From contig JBEDUQ010000283.1 of NCBI GenBank assembly GCA_040414855.1, positions 1 to 28,873 of the forward strand: a stretch of 28,873 bases of DNA. The letters are read 5' to 3'. Numbering within the stretch: position 1 is the first letter of the stretch; every line of letters starts with the position of its first letter. Position numbers and translations under genes: made by a program. Shown piece by piece: positions 1 to 6,841 of the stretch. The notes below the pieces were generated by a model. The model was not told the origin of the DNA, made no database searches, and was given only the letters and a program-made list of their open reading frames with translations. This DNA comes from DASVXQ01 sp040414855. GTDB taxonomy: Bacteria > Actinomycetota > CALGFH01.

Positions 1-1
1 C

Positions 2-997
2 GCGGTGCCGTCGATCACCCAGACCTCCGCGGTGGTTGGGACCGCCCAGTACATCTCTCCCGAGCAGGCGCAGGGCATGGAGGCGGATGCACGCAGCGAC
101 ATCTACTCGCTCGGCTGCTGCCTGTACGAGATGGTCACCGGCCAGCTCCCGTTCACCGGGCCGACCCCGGTCGCGATCGCCTACCGGCACATCCAGGAGG
201 ACCCGACGCCGCTTCGAGCGCTGAACTCGGCCGTGCCCGCGTCGCTGGAGCGGGTGTGCCTGAAGGCGATGGCCAAGCGCCCGGAGGACCGCTACCAGAC
301 CGCCATGGATCTCCAGCGCGACCTCGATCGGGTGCGCGCCGGCGAGCCCGTTACCGCGGCGATGCCTCGCCCCTCCCAGCAGGCCACCCGTGCGATGGGC
401 GCCGTGGGCATGGGGGTGGGGGAGCGGCCGACGACGGTCCTCGACCGCGGGGTGATGCCGGCGCGGGCCTCGCGATATGGCTATGGCGCCGAGACCGGCG
501 CGTCCGCCGCGGATTCGCCCCGGAAGGGGCGGGCGGTGCTGTTCGCCCTCGGCACGATCATCCTGGCCGCGATCGTCGCCATCGTGGTCATCCAGGCCGT
601 CAAGGTCCCCAACGTGCCGGAGACGACGCTGCCGCCGATCAGCACGCAGGCGCCACCTCCGTCGAACACCGAGGCGCCCACCACCAGCCTGCCCGAGACG
701 ACCGCCCCGCCGACCACGCAGGCGACGACGACCACGCAACCGCCGACAACCACGGCCCCGACCACCACCGACGATCAGCAGGACCAGCAGGTGCGGGTGC
801 CGGATACGCGCGGCATGCGCGTGAGCCAGGCGACCAGCCTGCTCCAGCAAGCAGGCTTCGAGGTCACGCGGCAGGACTTCCCAAACCCGGACCGCCGCCA
901 GGCCTTCCGGGTGATCGAGCAGGTCCCGCGCAACGGCCGCGCCCAGCGCGGGTCCACGGTCACGATCGTGGTCGCCGTCCCGCCCAACAACGGCTGA
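2..997 (+). CDS. PASTA-domain Ser/Thr protein kinase, PknB-like (5' end missing)
   Basis: This is the 3' part of a membrane receptor-type Hanks kinase; the frame is open to the left edge, so the ATP-binding lobe and the HRD/DFG residues lie outside the window. What is visible starts in the activation segment: GTAQYISPEQ (P+1 loop/APE equivalent), then DIYSLG (subdomain IX) and the rest of the helical lobe to about base 350. A linker follows, then one hydrophobic segment (about bases 535-605) and a Thr/Pro-rich stretch (about 610-775). A single C-terminal PASTA repeat (about 790-985, VPDTRGM...A..LLQQAGF) completes it. By family knowledge the kinase lobe is cytosolic and PASTA is extracytoplasmic, sensing cell-wall fragments and phosphorylating division and wall-synthesis proteins. 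Mycobacterial PknB has four PASTA repeats; only one is seen here. It converges with the minus-strand gene at 1161. Confidence 0.92.
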   Translation, partial: AVPSITQTSAVVGTAQYISPEQAQGMEADARSDIYSLGCCLYEMVTGQLPFTGPTPVAIAYRHIQEDPTPLRALNSAVPASLERVCLKAMAKRPEDRYQTAMDLQRDLDRVRAGEPVTAAMPRPSQQATRAMGAVGMGVGERPTTVLDRGVMPARASRYGYGAETGASAADSPRKGRAVLFALGTIILAAIVAIVVIQAVKVPNVPETTLPPISTQAPPPSNTEAPTTSLPETTAPPTTQATTTTQPPTTTAPTTTDDQQDQQVRVPDTRGMRVSQATSLLQQAGFEVTRQDFPNPDRRQAFRVIEQVPRNGRAQRGSTVTIVVAVPPNNG

Positions 998-1054
998 CGC
1001 GGCGCCGCCCGCCGGCGAGGCTCTGGGCTCGACTCGACGAACGATGCCCCGGGC

Positions 1055-1122
1055 GGCCGGCGCGCCGAGACGGGCGCGGGCGAGGCCGGCGCGCCGAGAC
1101 GGGCGCGGGCGAGGCCGGCGCG
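1055..1122. repeat. 29-bp tandem repeat, about 2.3 copies
   Basis: Two identical 29-bp copies (1055-1083 and 1084-1112) are followed by the first 10 bases of a third (1113-1122). Each copy begins GGCCGGCGCGCC. The array fills much of the 163-bp gap between the convergent kinase and ribbon-helix-helix genes. Its function is unknown. It could be a transcription-end structure, a protein-binding array or replication slippage. Confidence 0.9.
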
Positions 1123-1160
1123 AGAAACGGCGCGGCAGGCGTCATCCGTTCGAGAGCGGC

Positions 1161-1730
1161 TCAGGAACGACGACGGCGGGGGTTGCGGTCGTCCGGGCGA
1201 GCTGGGAATGGCCGGCCGCTGTTGTGCTCGACCGCCAGGCGCTGGAGCTCGGCGCGGAGGGCTTCCTCGGCGAGGCCGCCGAGGGTCACCCGACCGTCCT
1301 GCTCGTGCGACAGGTAGGCGCTGGCGTCGCGGGCGGCTTCGATCAGCTCGACCGAGACCCGCAGGCTGACGCGGGCCTTCGGCGGGGGCGCCTCGGGCTG
1401 GAGATCGTCCAGGGGGTTGTAGGCACTCAGGTGCCTGGACCCGCCATCGTCCTGGTGGGCGGGCTGCCCTCGCCGCTCGGGGACGAGCTTCAGCCGCCGG
1501 CGGGCCGAGAGCGGCCCGGGCAACAGCTCGTCGAGGGCGTTGTAGCCGGCGCTCTGCCTCGGCCGCTCCACCGGCTCCTGCGGCTGGTCCCAGTCCCGGT
1601 CCCAGCTGTGGTCGCGTCGGTTCCGGCGCGCGGGCCCCGGCGGAGGGTCCGGCGCTCGCTCGTCCGACGCCGGACCGGGCAGCAGCTCGTCAAGCGCGTT
1701 GAACGCGCCCATCCTTCGTGGCCGTGCCAT
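1161..1730 (-). CDS. Ribbon-helix-helix ParB-like partner of ParA with repeated NALDELLPGP motif
   Basis: A 189-aa protein encoded directly after the ParA-like ATPase, overlapping its 3' end by 41 nt. The start is ATG 1730 because AAGGAG lies 8 nt upstream; an earlier GTG at 1739 would sit on top of that site. The N-terminus is basic (MARPRRM), as in centromere-binding partners whose N-terminal arginine stimulates the ParA ATPase. A long Pro/Arg/Asp-rich, probably disordered region then carries the motif (F/Y)NALDELLPGP at residues 10-20 and 63-73, and a weaker YNPLDDLQPEA at 104-114. Residues about 119-166 (RVSLRVSVELIEAAR ... TLGGLAEEALRAEL) fit a ribbon-helix-helix or ParB C-terminal centromere-binding fold. 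I infer DNA binding and partnership with ParA. The cargo is unknown and the motif is unfamiliar to me. Confidence 0.72.
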   Translation of the reverse strand: MARPRRMGAFNALDELLPGPASDERAPDPPPGPARRNRRDHSWDRDWDQPQEPVERPRQSAGYNALDELLPGPLSARRRLKLVPERRGQPAHQDDGGSRHLSAYNPLDDLQPEAPPPKARVSLRVSVELIEAARDASAYLSHEQDGRVTLGGLAEEALRAELQRLAVEHNSGRPFPARPDDRNPRRRRS

Positions 1731-2487
1731 CGGCGGCACTCCTTGCGTCGAACTCGATCGCGGCAGCCCGGTAGTCGGAAGCCGCGGAGCTGTCAGGGGC
1801 GTAGAGCCCCACAGGTTGCTTGTGGCCGGGCGCCTCGGCGACCCGGACGCTCTCGCGGACGACCGTGTCCATGACCAGGTCGCCGAACCGCTCGCGCAGC
1901 GACGCGACGATCTCGCGGGAGAGCGAGGTGCGCACGTCGACCTGGCAGCAGAGCACCGCGGAGAGCTTGAGACGACGGTTGAGCCGTACGCGGATGGTCT
2001 CGATCGTCTGGGTGAGCGCGACCAGACCGGCGAGCGGCATGACGCGCGTCTGGACCGGGACCAGCACCTCGGTCGCGGCCGCCAGCGCCGAGTACGACAG
2101 CAGCCCGAGCGCCGGCGGGCAGTCCATCATCACGATGTCCCAACGATCCTGGTCGAGCTCGTCCAGCGCCTGGCGCAGGATCATCTCGGCCCCGGCCTGG
2201 GTGGCCGCGTTCCGCTCGGCCCTGGTCATCCAGGACGAGGAAGGAACGAGCTCCAGGTTCTCGATCGCCGTCGACCGCACCGCCTTCTCGATCGGGGTCC
2301 CGTTCTCGAAGACGTCGTAGAGGGCGCGGGCGTCGACGGAGCCCAGCCACGTGCTTGCGTTGGCCTGCGGGTCCAGGTCGACGACCAGAACGCGGCGACC
2401 GATCTCGGCCAAGGCGGCACCGAGATTGACCACCGTCGTCGTCTTTCCGACGCCGCCCTTCTGGTTCGCGACGGCAACTCGCCGCAT
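1690..2487 (-). CDS. parA: ParA/Soj-family partitioning ATPase
   Basis: A 265-aa P-loop ATPase of the ParA/MinD superfamily. The deviant Walker A motif KGGVGKTT lies at residues 10-17 (signature Lys10, Walker A Lys15). VLVVDLDPQANAS follows as switch I, and DIVMMDCPP as Walker B near residue 115. Members of this family dimerise with ATP, bind nucleoid DNA and position chromosomes, plasmids or large protein assemblies. The start is ATG 2487, immediately before the conserved MRRVAVANQKGG; a GGGTGG stretch 5-10 nt upstream can serve as ribosome site. The frame is open farther upstream but without ParA homology. The downstream partner is a ribbon-helix-helix protein rather than a full ParB with a CTPase domain, so this may be an accessory segregation or positioning system and not the chromosomal parAB pair. 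Confidence 0.88.
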   Translation of the reverse strand: MRRVAVANQKGGVGKTTTVVNLGAALAEIGRRVLVVDLDPQANASTWLGSVDARALYDVFENGTPIEKAVRSTAIENLELVPSSSWMTRAERNAATQAGAEMILRQALDELDQDRWDIVMMDCPPALGLLSYSALAAATEVLVPVQTRVMPLAGLVALTQTIETIRVRLNRRLKLSAVLCCQVDVRTSLSREIVASLRERFGDLVMDTVVRESVRVAEAPGHKQPVGLYAPDSSAASDYRAAAIEFDARSAADGTATKDGRVQRA

Positions 2488-2514
2488 GGGCACCACCCTG
2501 TCCGGCCGAAGGTT

Positions 2515-2530
2515 CCGAGCATCCGAGCAT
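2515..2530. repeat. Tandem 8-bp direct repeat upstream of parA
   Basis: CCGAGCAT occurs twice with no spacer (2515-2522, 2523-2530), 28 bp upstream of the ParA start. Ribbon-helix-helix partners of ParA proteins usually bind short tandem repeats and autoregulate their operon, so this is a candidate operator or centromere site. The function is inferred and only two copies are seen. Confidence 0.4.
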
Positions 2531-2624
2531 TGGGAGCGTACAACACTGACCGGCCGATACCACGGATCCTCGGCACTTTCGGACCGCCGGGAATCATCCC
2601 GGCGATCTCGGCGCTTGCCGTCGC

Positions 2625-3122
2625 TCAGAGCTTCACGTGGTGGCGGCGCTCCAGCTCCTCGATCCAGTCGTCCTCGATGGTGATGCCGTAGCGCTCGGCG
2701 AGCTCGTAGTACCGCCGCGGCGCGTCGTCGCCGTGCTGCTTGAGGATCGGTGCCAGCTCGCGGAAGTAGTTCTCCAGGCCGCCGGGCGAGAGGATCTCGA
2801 CCACCTTCGCCGGCTCGGCACCCGCGTTCCACATCGCGTGCGGCCTCGCTCGCGGCTTCGCCAGGTAGGCGCCCTGGTCAGCCTCGAGTACGGTGTCACC
2901 GATCCGGACCCCGACCGTGCCGGCCAGCACCAGCGAGAACTCGTCCTCGCGCGAGTGGGTGTGGGGCTTCACCAGGGTCCCGGGAGGGATCTCGACCTCG
3001 AGGGCCGCGACGGTGCCGCCGGAGTCGGCGCTCTCGATCTTGTAGTCGAAGCGGACGCCGAACAGCATGACCGTCCTGCCGTCGTCTGGAGCCACCAGCT
3101 TTGGTGCGAACGCGGTCGGCAT
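2625..3122 (-). CDS. Cupin-domain protein
   Basis: A 165-aa single-domain cupin. The first cupin motif is clear at residues 53-67 (PHTHSREDEFSLVLAG; putative metal ligands His54, His56 and an acidic residue), and the second motif is around RPHAMWNAG near residue 95. The C-terminal third, about 50 residues, is a helical charged tail. Small cupins of this type act as metal-dependent dioxygenases, isomerases or sugar-binding proteins; the substrate cannot be read from the sequence. ATG 3122 is preceded by GAGGAGG at a good distance. It lies 49 nt downstream of the oxidoreductase gene on the same strand, so the two are probably co-transcribed. Confidence 0.82.
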   Translation of the reverse strand: MPTAFAPKLVAPDDGRTVMLFGVRFDYKIESADSGGTVAALEVEIPPGTLVKPHTHSREDEFSLVLAGTVGVRIGDTVLEADQGAYLAKPRARPHAMWNAGAEPAKVVEILSPGGLENYFRELAPILKQHGDDAPRRYYELAERYGITIEDDWIEELERRHHVKL

Positions 3123-3171
3123 CGTTGCCTCCTCTGCTCGGGTCGAGGGACGGCTCGCGGGCCGGAGCGAC

Positions 3172-4098
3172 TCAGCCGGTGATCACCACCTTTCCGGTGA
3201 CCTTGCGCTCGTAGAGATCGCGGATGAGCGAGATCGCGTCGGTGAGCGGCGCGGTGCCCTGGACGACGACCTTGATCCGGCCCGCGGCGACCTCGTCGGC
3301 GAGCGCGGCGAGGTCCTTGGCCGCCTGCTCGGGCGAGACGGACTGGAAGATCCTGAACCCGTAGATGGTCATGCCCTTGGCGTAGAAGTCCTCGACCCGG
3401 ATGGTGGACTCGGCGTTCGCGGAGTTGCCGAACACCACCATCCGGCCGCCGACGACCGTCGCCCGCAGCAGCGCGCGGAACATCGGCCCGCCGATGCTCT
3501 CGAGGACCACGTCGAACTCGCCGTCGACAGGCGAGCCGTCGCCGGGATGGATCATCGCGGCGGCGCCGAGGTCCCGGACGACCGCGGCGCGCCGCTCGCT
3601 GGAGGCCTGGCCGGTCACGGTCGCCTTGGCGTCGAGCGCGAGCTGGACCGCCAGGTAGCCGACCCCGCCCGCGGCGCCGGTGATCAGGACCCGGTCGCCG
3701 GCGTGGACCCTCGGCAGCCGCAGGACGTTGACGGCGGTGATGCCGGCGACCGGGAGCGTCGAGGCGACCACCGGGTCCAGGCTGCTCGGCAGCGGCACGG
3801 TCCACGCCGCCGGCAGGGTGACCAGCTCGGCGAAGCCGCCGCCGGTCGGCGCGAGGCCGACCACCCGCTGGCCGACCTGGAACTCGTCCACCCCGTCGCC
3901 CAGCGCGACCACGGTGCCAACCACGTCCCAGCCGATGATGGTGCCCGGCGGCTGGGCCGCGGCGGTCCGGATCTCGCCGCGGTTGACGGAGGCGGCCTCC
4001 ATCCGCACCACGACCTGGCCGGGTCCGGCGGACGGCTCGGGGGCCTCGGCGAGGGTCAGGGGCGGCGAGGCGGACGGGTCGGCGACGAGTGCTCGCAT
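3172..4098 (-). CDS. Zinc-less MDR-family NADPH:quinone oxidoreductase / enoyl-reductase-like protein
   Basis: A 308-aa medium-chain dehydrogenase/reductase. The N-terminal GroES-like domain (residues 1-115; PGQVVVRMEAASVNRGEI) is followed by a Rossmann domain with DRVLITGAAGGVGYLAVQLA near residue 140-160, the usual NADPH-binding motif. The cysteine/histidine zinc ligands of alcohol dehydrogenases are absent, as in quinone reductases (QOR). It probably reduces quinones or alpha,beta-unsaturated carbonyls in the cytosol with NADPH. ATG 4098 was chosen because AAGGAG lies 10 nt upstream and the protein then begins with the family-typical MRALVAD. A longer open frame to 4440 has no homology and would run through the ilvB leader on the other strand. 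It is transcribed divergently from ilvB and leads the cupin gene. Confidence 0.88.
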   Translation of the reverse strand: MRALVADPSASPPLTLAEAPEPSAGPGQVVVRMEAASVNRGEIRTAAAQPPGTIIGWDVVGTVVALGDGVDEFQVGQRVVGLAPTGGGFAELVTLPAAWTVPLPSSLDPVVASTLPVAGITAVNVLRLPRVHAGDRVLITGAAGGVGYLAVQLALDAKATVTGQASSERRAAVVRDLGAAAMIHPGDGSPVDGEFDVVLESIGGPMFRALLRATVVGGRMVVFGNSANAESTIRVEDFYAKGMTIYGFRIFQSVSPEQAAKDLAALADEVAAGRIKVVVQGTAPLTDAISLIRDLYERKVTGKVVITG

Positions 4099-4336
4099 CT
4101 CTGGGGGCTCCTTCGAGCTCGATCGCGTACGGCTGCCGCACCGGAAGACCGGGCGGATCCCACCCTGAACGGACAGTCGGTGCGGAGGCAAGGTTCCGCC
4201 TCCCGCGCTATGCCGGCAAGTCACCGTCCACAGCCCCCAGCTGACCTCGCGCCCGACCCGCGGCGGGAGCGGAGGGAGTGGTATGGTGCCTGGGCCGGGC
4301 GTTCCACGGAAGGGCGGCCGGTTGTCGCCGCTTGGC

Positions 4337-4355
4337 TTGACAATGCCGATACGAT
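4337..4355 (+). promoter_or_regulatory. Possible ilvB promoter elements
   Basis: A perfect TTGACA lies at 4337-4342 and a TAnnnT-type hexamer (TACGAT) at 4350-4355. They are too close together to form one promoter. If TACGAT is the -10, transcription would start near 4362, leaving a short leader before the peptide start at 4390. Weak evidence. Confidence 0.25.
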
Positions 4356-4389
4356 GCTGACCGAACTCGTCGACCTTGCAGGAGCCCGA

Positions 4390-4425
4390 ATGCCCTGTCT
4401 CAAGAGCCTCGTACTTATTACGTAG
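4390..4425 (+). CDS. ilvB attenuator leader peptide (MPCLKSLVLIT)
   Basis: An 11-codon ORF with an AGGAG ribosome site (4380-4384) 5 nt before its ATG. The encoded peptide is MPCLKSLVLIT, with Leu-Val-Leu-Ile in its last codons. Those codons are CTC, GTA, CTT and ATT; the last three are A/T-ending and conspicuously rare beside the C/G-ending codons of the neighbouring genes. That is the expected design for a ribosome that should stall when charged Leu, Val or Ile tRNA runs low. The stop codon touches the first base of a 9-bp hairpin, and an intrinsic terminator follows 31 nt later. Branched-chain leader peptides of this kind are known upstream of ilvB in Corynebacterium and other actinobacteria. 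Confidence 0.78.
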   Translation: MPCLKSLVLIT

Positions 4426-4452
4426 CGCGGACCTCTCCACCCGGGTCCGCGC
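4425..4452 (+). promoter_or_regulatory. Attenuator hairpin 1 (pause/anti-antiterminator candidate)
   Basis: A perfect 9-bp stem, GCGCGGACC (4425-4433) with GGTCCGCGC (4444-4452), and a 10-nt loop. It starts at the last base of the leader peptide stop, so a ribosome stalled on the Leu-Val-Leu-Ile codons would cover its 5' arm. I could not find a convincing alternative antiterminator pairing by eye. Confidence 0.6.
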
Positions 4453-4456
4453 GGAG

Positions 4457-4490
4457 CCTCCTATGCCAATCGGCAGGAGGTTTTTTGTTT
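4457..4490 (+). terminator. Intrinsic terminator (attenuator) upstream of ilvB
   Basis: Stem CCTCCT (4457-4462) with AGGAGG (4475-4480), continued after a 2-nt bulge by GCC (4465-4467) with GGC (4472-4474), around the tetraloop AATC. It is followed at once by TTTTTTGTTT (4481-4490). This is a textbook factor-independent terminator, 40 nt before the ilvB start and with only the leader peptide upstream, so it most likely acts as a conditional attenuator. Confidence 0.88.
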
Positions 4491-4529
4491 GCCCGGCAAC
4501 GCCACATCTCAGGAGCCTAGGGAGTCATC

Positions 4530-6281
4530 TTGAAGGTCACCGGAGCGCAAGCGCTCATCCGCAGCCTCGAACAGTGCGGCGTCGACGTCGTGTTCGGGCT
4601 TCCAGGGGGCGCCATCCTGCCGGCTTACGACCCGATGCGAGAGTCCAGCGTGCGGCACATCCTCGTCCGCCACGAGCAGGGTGCCGGACACGCCGCGGAG
4701 GGCTACGCGTGGGCGACCGGCAAGGTCGGCGTCTGCATGGCGACCAGCGGGCCGGGCGCGACCAACCTGGTCACGGCGCTGTCGGACGCGTTCATGGACT
4801 CGGTGCCGATGGTCGCGATCACCGGGCAGGTCCCGCGGCCGGTGATCGGCTCGGACGCCTTCCAGGAGTGCGACACCACCGGCATCACGCTGCCGGTCAC
4901 CAAGCACAACGAGCTGGTCCTCGACCCGGGCAGGGTCGCCGGCGCGGTCGCCGAGGCCTTCTACATCGCCTCGACCGGCCGCCCCGGACCGGTGCTGGTC
5001 GACATCCCCAAGGACGTGCTCCAGGCGACCACGGAGTGGTCCTGGCCGGAGGCGCTCGACCTGCCCGGCTACCGACCGACCGTCAAGCCGCACGCCAAGC
5101 GGGTCCGCGAGGCCGCCGCGCTGCTGCGCGAGGCGCGCCGCCCGGTGCTCTATGTCGGCGGCGGGGTGGTCAAAGCGAACGCGCACGAGCCGCTGCTGAA
5201 CCTCGCCGAGCTGGCCAAGGCGCCGGTGACCACCACGCTGATGGCCCGCGGCGCCTTCTCGGACACCCATCCACTGGCGCTCGGCATGCCCGGCATGCAC
5301 GGCAACTACGCGGCGGTGGCGGCGCTCCAGGAGGCCGACCTGGTCATGGCGCTGGCGGCGAGGTTCGACGACCGGGTCACCGGCGAGCTGAAGTCGTTCG
5401 CGCCGGGCGCCAAGATCGTCCACGCCGACATCGACCCCGCCGAGATCGGCAAGAACCGCGCGGTCGACGTGCCGATCGTCGGCGACATCCGCCTGGTGCT
5501 CGAGGAGCTGGTCGCCGCCTACCGGGCGGTGGTGGCCGAGCAGGGACCCGCCGACACCTCGGCCTGGCTCCAGGTGATCGACGGCTGGAAGGGCCGCTTC
5601 CCCTACCGCTACGCCCAGGCGCGGGACGGCAGCCTCAAGCCCCAGTACGTGGTCGACCGGGTCTCGGCGCTGACCGCCGGCAACGCCGTGCTGACCTCCG
5701 GCGTCGGCCAGCACCAGATGTACGCGTCGCAGTACTTCAAGTTCTCGCGGCCGCGCTCGTGGATCAACTCGGGCGGCGCCGGGACCATGGGCTTCGCGGT
5801 GCCGGCGGCGATGGGCGCCAAGGTCGGCCGGCCCGACGAGCTGGTGATCGCGATCGACGGCGACGGCTCCTTCCAGATGACCGCGCAGGAGCTGGCGACC
5901 TGCACCATCGAGCGGATCCCCATCAAGGTGATGATCCTGAACAATGGGCACCTCGGCATGGTCCGCCAGTGGCAGGAGCTGTTCTACGACGAGCGCTACT
6001 CCGAGGTGAACCTGGGCTTCGACTGGCCGGACTTCGTGAAGCTGGCCGAGGCCTACGGCGGGGTCGGGCTGCGCTGCGACCGGCCCGAGGACGTCGACGC
6101 CACCATCGAGAAGGCGATCGCGGTCGAGGGCGTGCCGGTGGTGGTCGACTTCCGGGTCGACGCCCGCGAGGGCGTGTTCCCGATGGTCCCCGCCGGCCGC
6201 TCCAACGACGAGATCATCCTTGGCCCCGAGTTCTCCCCCGAGGAGCAGGCGGCCGCGACCAGGCGGGAGGTCCGCGCATGA
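4530..6281 (+). CDS. ilvB: Acetolactate synthase large (catalytic) subunit
   Basis: A 583-aa thiamine-diphosphate enzyme. It condenses two pyruvates to 2-acetolactate (valine/leucine route) or pyruvate with 2-oxobutyrate to 2-aceto-2-hydroxybutyrate (isoleucine route). The N-terminal PYR domain shows GLPGGAILPAYDPM and RHEQGAGHAAEGYA, which contains the catalytic glutamate. A central FAD/TPP-enzyme domain follows, and the C-terminal domain has the Mg/TPP motif D-G-D-G-S at 443-447 followed by LNNGHLGMVRQWQ. Length is normal. The start is TTG 4530, with GGGAG 5 nt upstream; the protein then begins MKVTGAQALI, where homologues begin. Its stop overlaps the ilvN start (ATGA), which should couple the two subunits. 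The leader upstream suggests attenuation by branched-chain amino acids. Confidence 0.96.
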   Translation: MKVTGAQALIRSLEQCGVDVVFGLPGGAILPAYDPMRESSVRHILVRHEQGAGHAAEGYAWATGKVGVCMATSGPGATNLVTALSDAFMDSVPMVAITGQVPRPVIGSDAFQECDTTGITLPVTKHNELVLDPGRVAGAVAEAFYIASTGRPGPVLVDIPKDVLQATTEWSWPEALDLPGYRPTVKPHAKRVREAAALLREARRPVLYVGGGVVKANAHEPLLNLAELAKAPVTTTLMARGAFSDTHPLALGMPGMHGNYAAVAALQEADLVMALAARFDDRVTGELKSFAPGAKIVHADIDPAEIGKNRAVDVPIVGDIRLVLEELVAAYRAVVAEQGPADTSAWLQVIDGWKGRFPYRYAQARDGSLKPQYVVDRVSALTAGNAVLTSGVGQHQMYASQYFKFSRPRSWINSGGAGTMGFAVPAAMGAKVGRPDELVIAIDGDGSFQMTAQELATCTIERIPIKVMILNNGHLGMVRQWQELFYDERYSEVNLGFDWPDFVKLAEAYGGVGLRCDRPEDVDATIEKAIAVEGVPVVVDFRVDAREGVFPMVPAGRSNDEIILGPEFSPEEQAAATRREVRA

Positions 6282-6799
6282 GCGTCCACACCCTCTCGGT
6301 GCTGGTCGAGAACCGTCCCGGCGTGCTGGCCCGCATCTCCGGGCTGTTCAGCCGGCGCGGCTTCAACATCGACTCGCTGGCGGTCGGACCGACCGAGGAC
6401 GAGACCTACAGCCGCATGACGATCGTCGTGAACTGCGCCTCCAGCCCGCTGGAGCAGGTCGTCAAGCAACTCAACAAGCTGGTGAACGTGCTCAAGATCG
6501 TCGAGCTGGAGCCTTCCCGCTCGGTCGAGCGCGAGCTGATCCTGGTCAAGGTCAAGGCCGACCCGTCCACCCGCCAGCAGGTGGTCGAGATCGCCGAGCT
6601 GTTCCGGGCGCGGGTGGTCGACGTCGCGCTCGAGAGCCTCACCATCGAGGCGACCGGCGACCAGGGCAAGATCGAGGCGATGCTCGAGATGCTGGAGCCG
6701 CACGGCATCCGCGAGCTGGTGCGCACCGGGAGGGTCGGGCTCGCCAGGGGCAGCAAGGGCATCACCGACCGTCCGGTGCGGCTGCAGAGGAGCGCGTAG
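6278..6799 (+). CDS. ilvN: Acetolactate synthase small (regulatory) subunit
   Basis: A 173-aa partner of IlvB that raises its activity and confers feedback inhibition by valine or other branched-chain amino acids. An N-terminal ACT domain (residues about 3-75; VLVENRPGVLARISGLF ... GFNIDSLAVG) is followed by the small-subunit C-terminal domain (about 80-160). ATG 6278 overlaps the ilvB stop and has GGGAGG 7 nt upstream. The length is typical of IlvH/IlvN. The open frame extends far 5' inside ilvB, but only this portion is homologous. Confidence 0.95.
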   Translation: MSVHTLSVLVENRPGVLARISGLFSRRGFNIDSLAVGPTEDETYSRMTIVVNCASSPLEQVVKQLNKLVNVLKIVELEPSRSVERELILVKVKADPSTRQQVVEIAELFRARVVDVALESLTIEATGDQGKIEAMLEMLEPHGIRELVRTGRVGLARGSKGITDRPVRLQRSA

Positions 6800-6841
6800 C
6801 CGGCGCGAACGCGACCGGCCCACGAGGAGGTCCACGAGGAA

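Larger units (their letters stand above)
4099..4529. other. 431-bp divergent intergenic region (QOR-like gene / ilvB)
   Basis: The left part (4099-4330) holds no gene I can support. It includes a short hairpin with arms GGAGGC (4184-4189) and GCCTCC (4198-4203) and no T tract. The right part is the ilvB regulatory leader: possible promoter elements near 4337-4355, a leader peptide (4390-4425), a first hairpin (4425-4452) and an intrinsic terminator (4457-4490), each listed separately. Confidence 0.8.

Noticed and set aside
1055..1122. CRISPR-like array
   Set aside because: The copies abut with no spacers between them, and there are no cas genes.
4425..4490. T-box riboswitch upstream of ilvB
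   Set aside because: There is no convincing T-box sequence pairing with the terminator; GGTCCGCGC instead pairs perfectly with sequence at the leader-peptide stop. The translated leader with branched-chain codons explains the layout better.
4376..6277. Extended reading frame in phase with ilvN running back through ilvB
   Set aside because: Only the part from 6278 is homologous to ACT-domain small subunits; the rest is an out-of-frame reading of ilvB.
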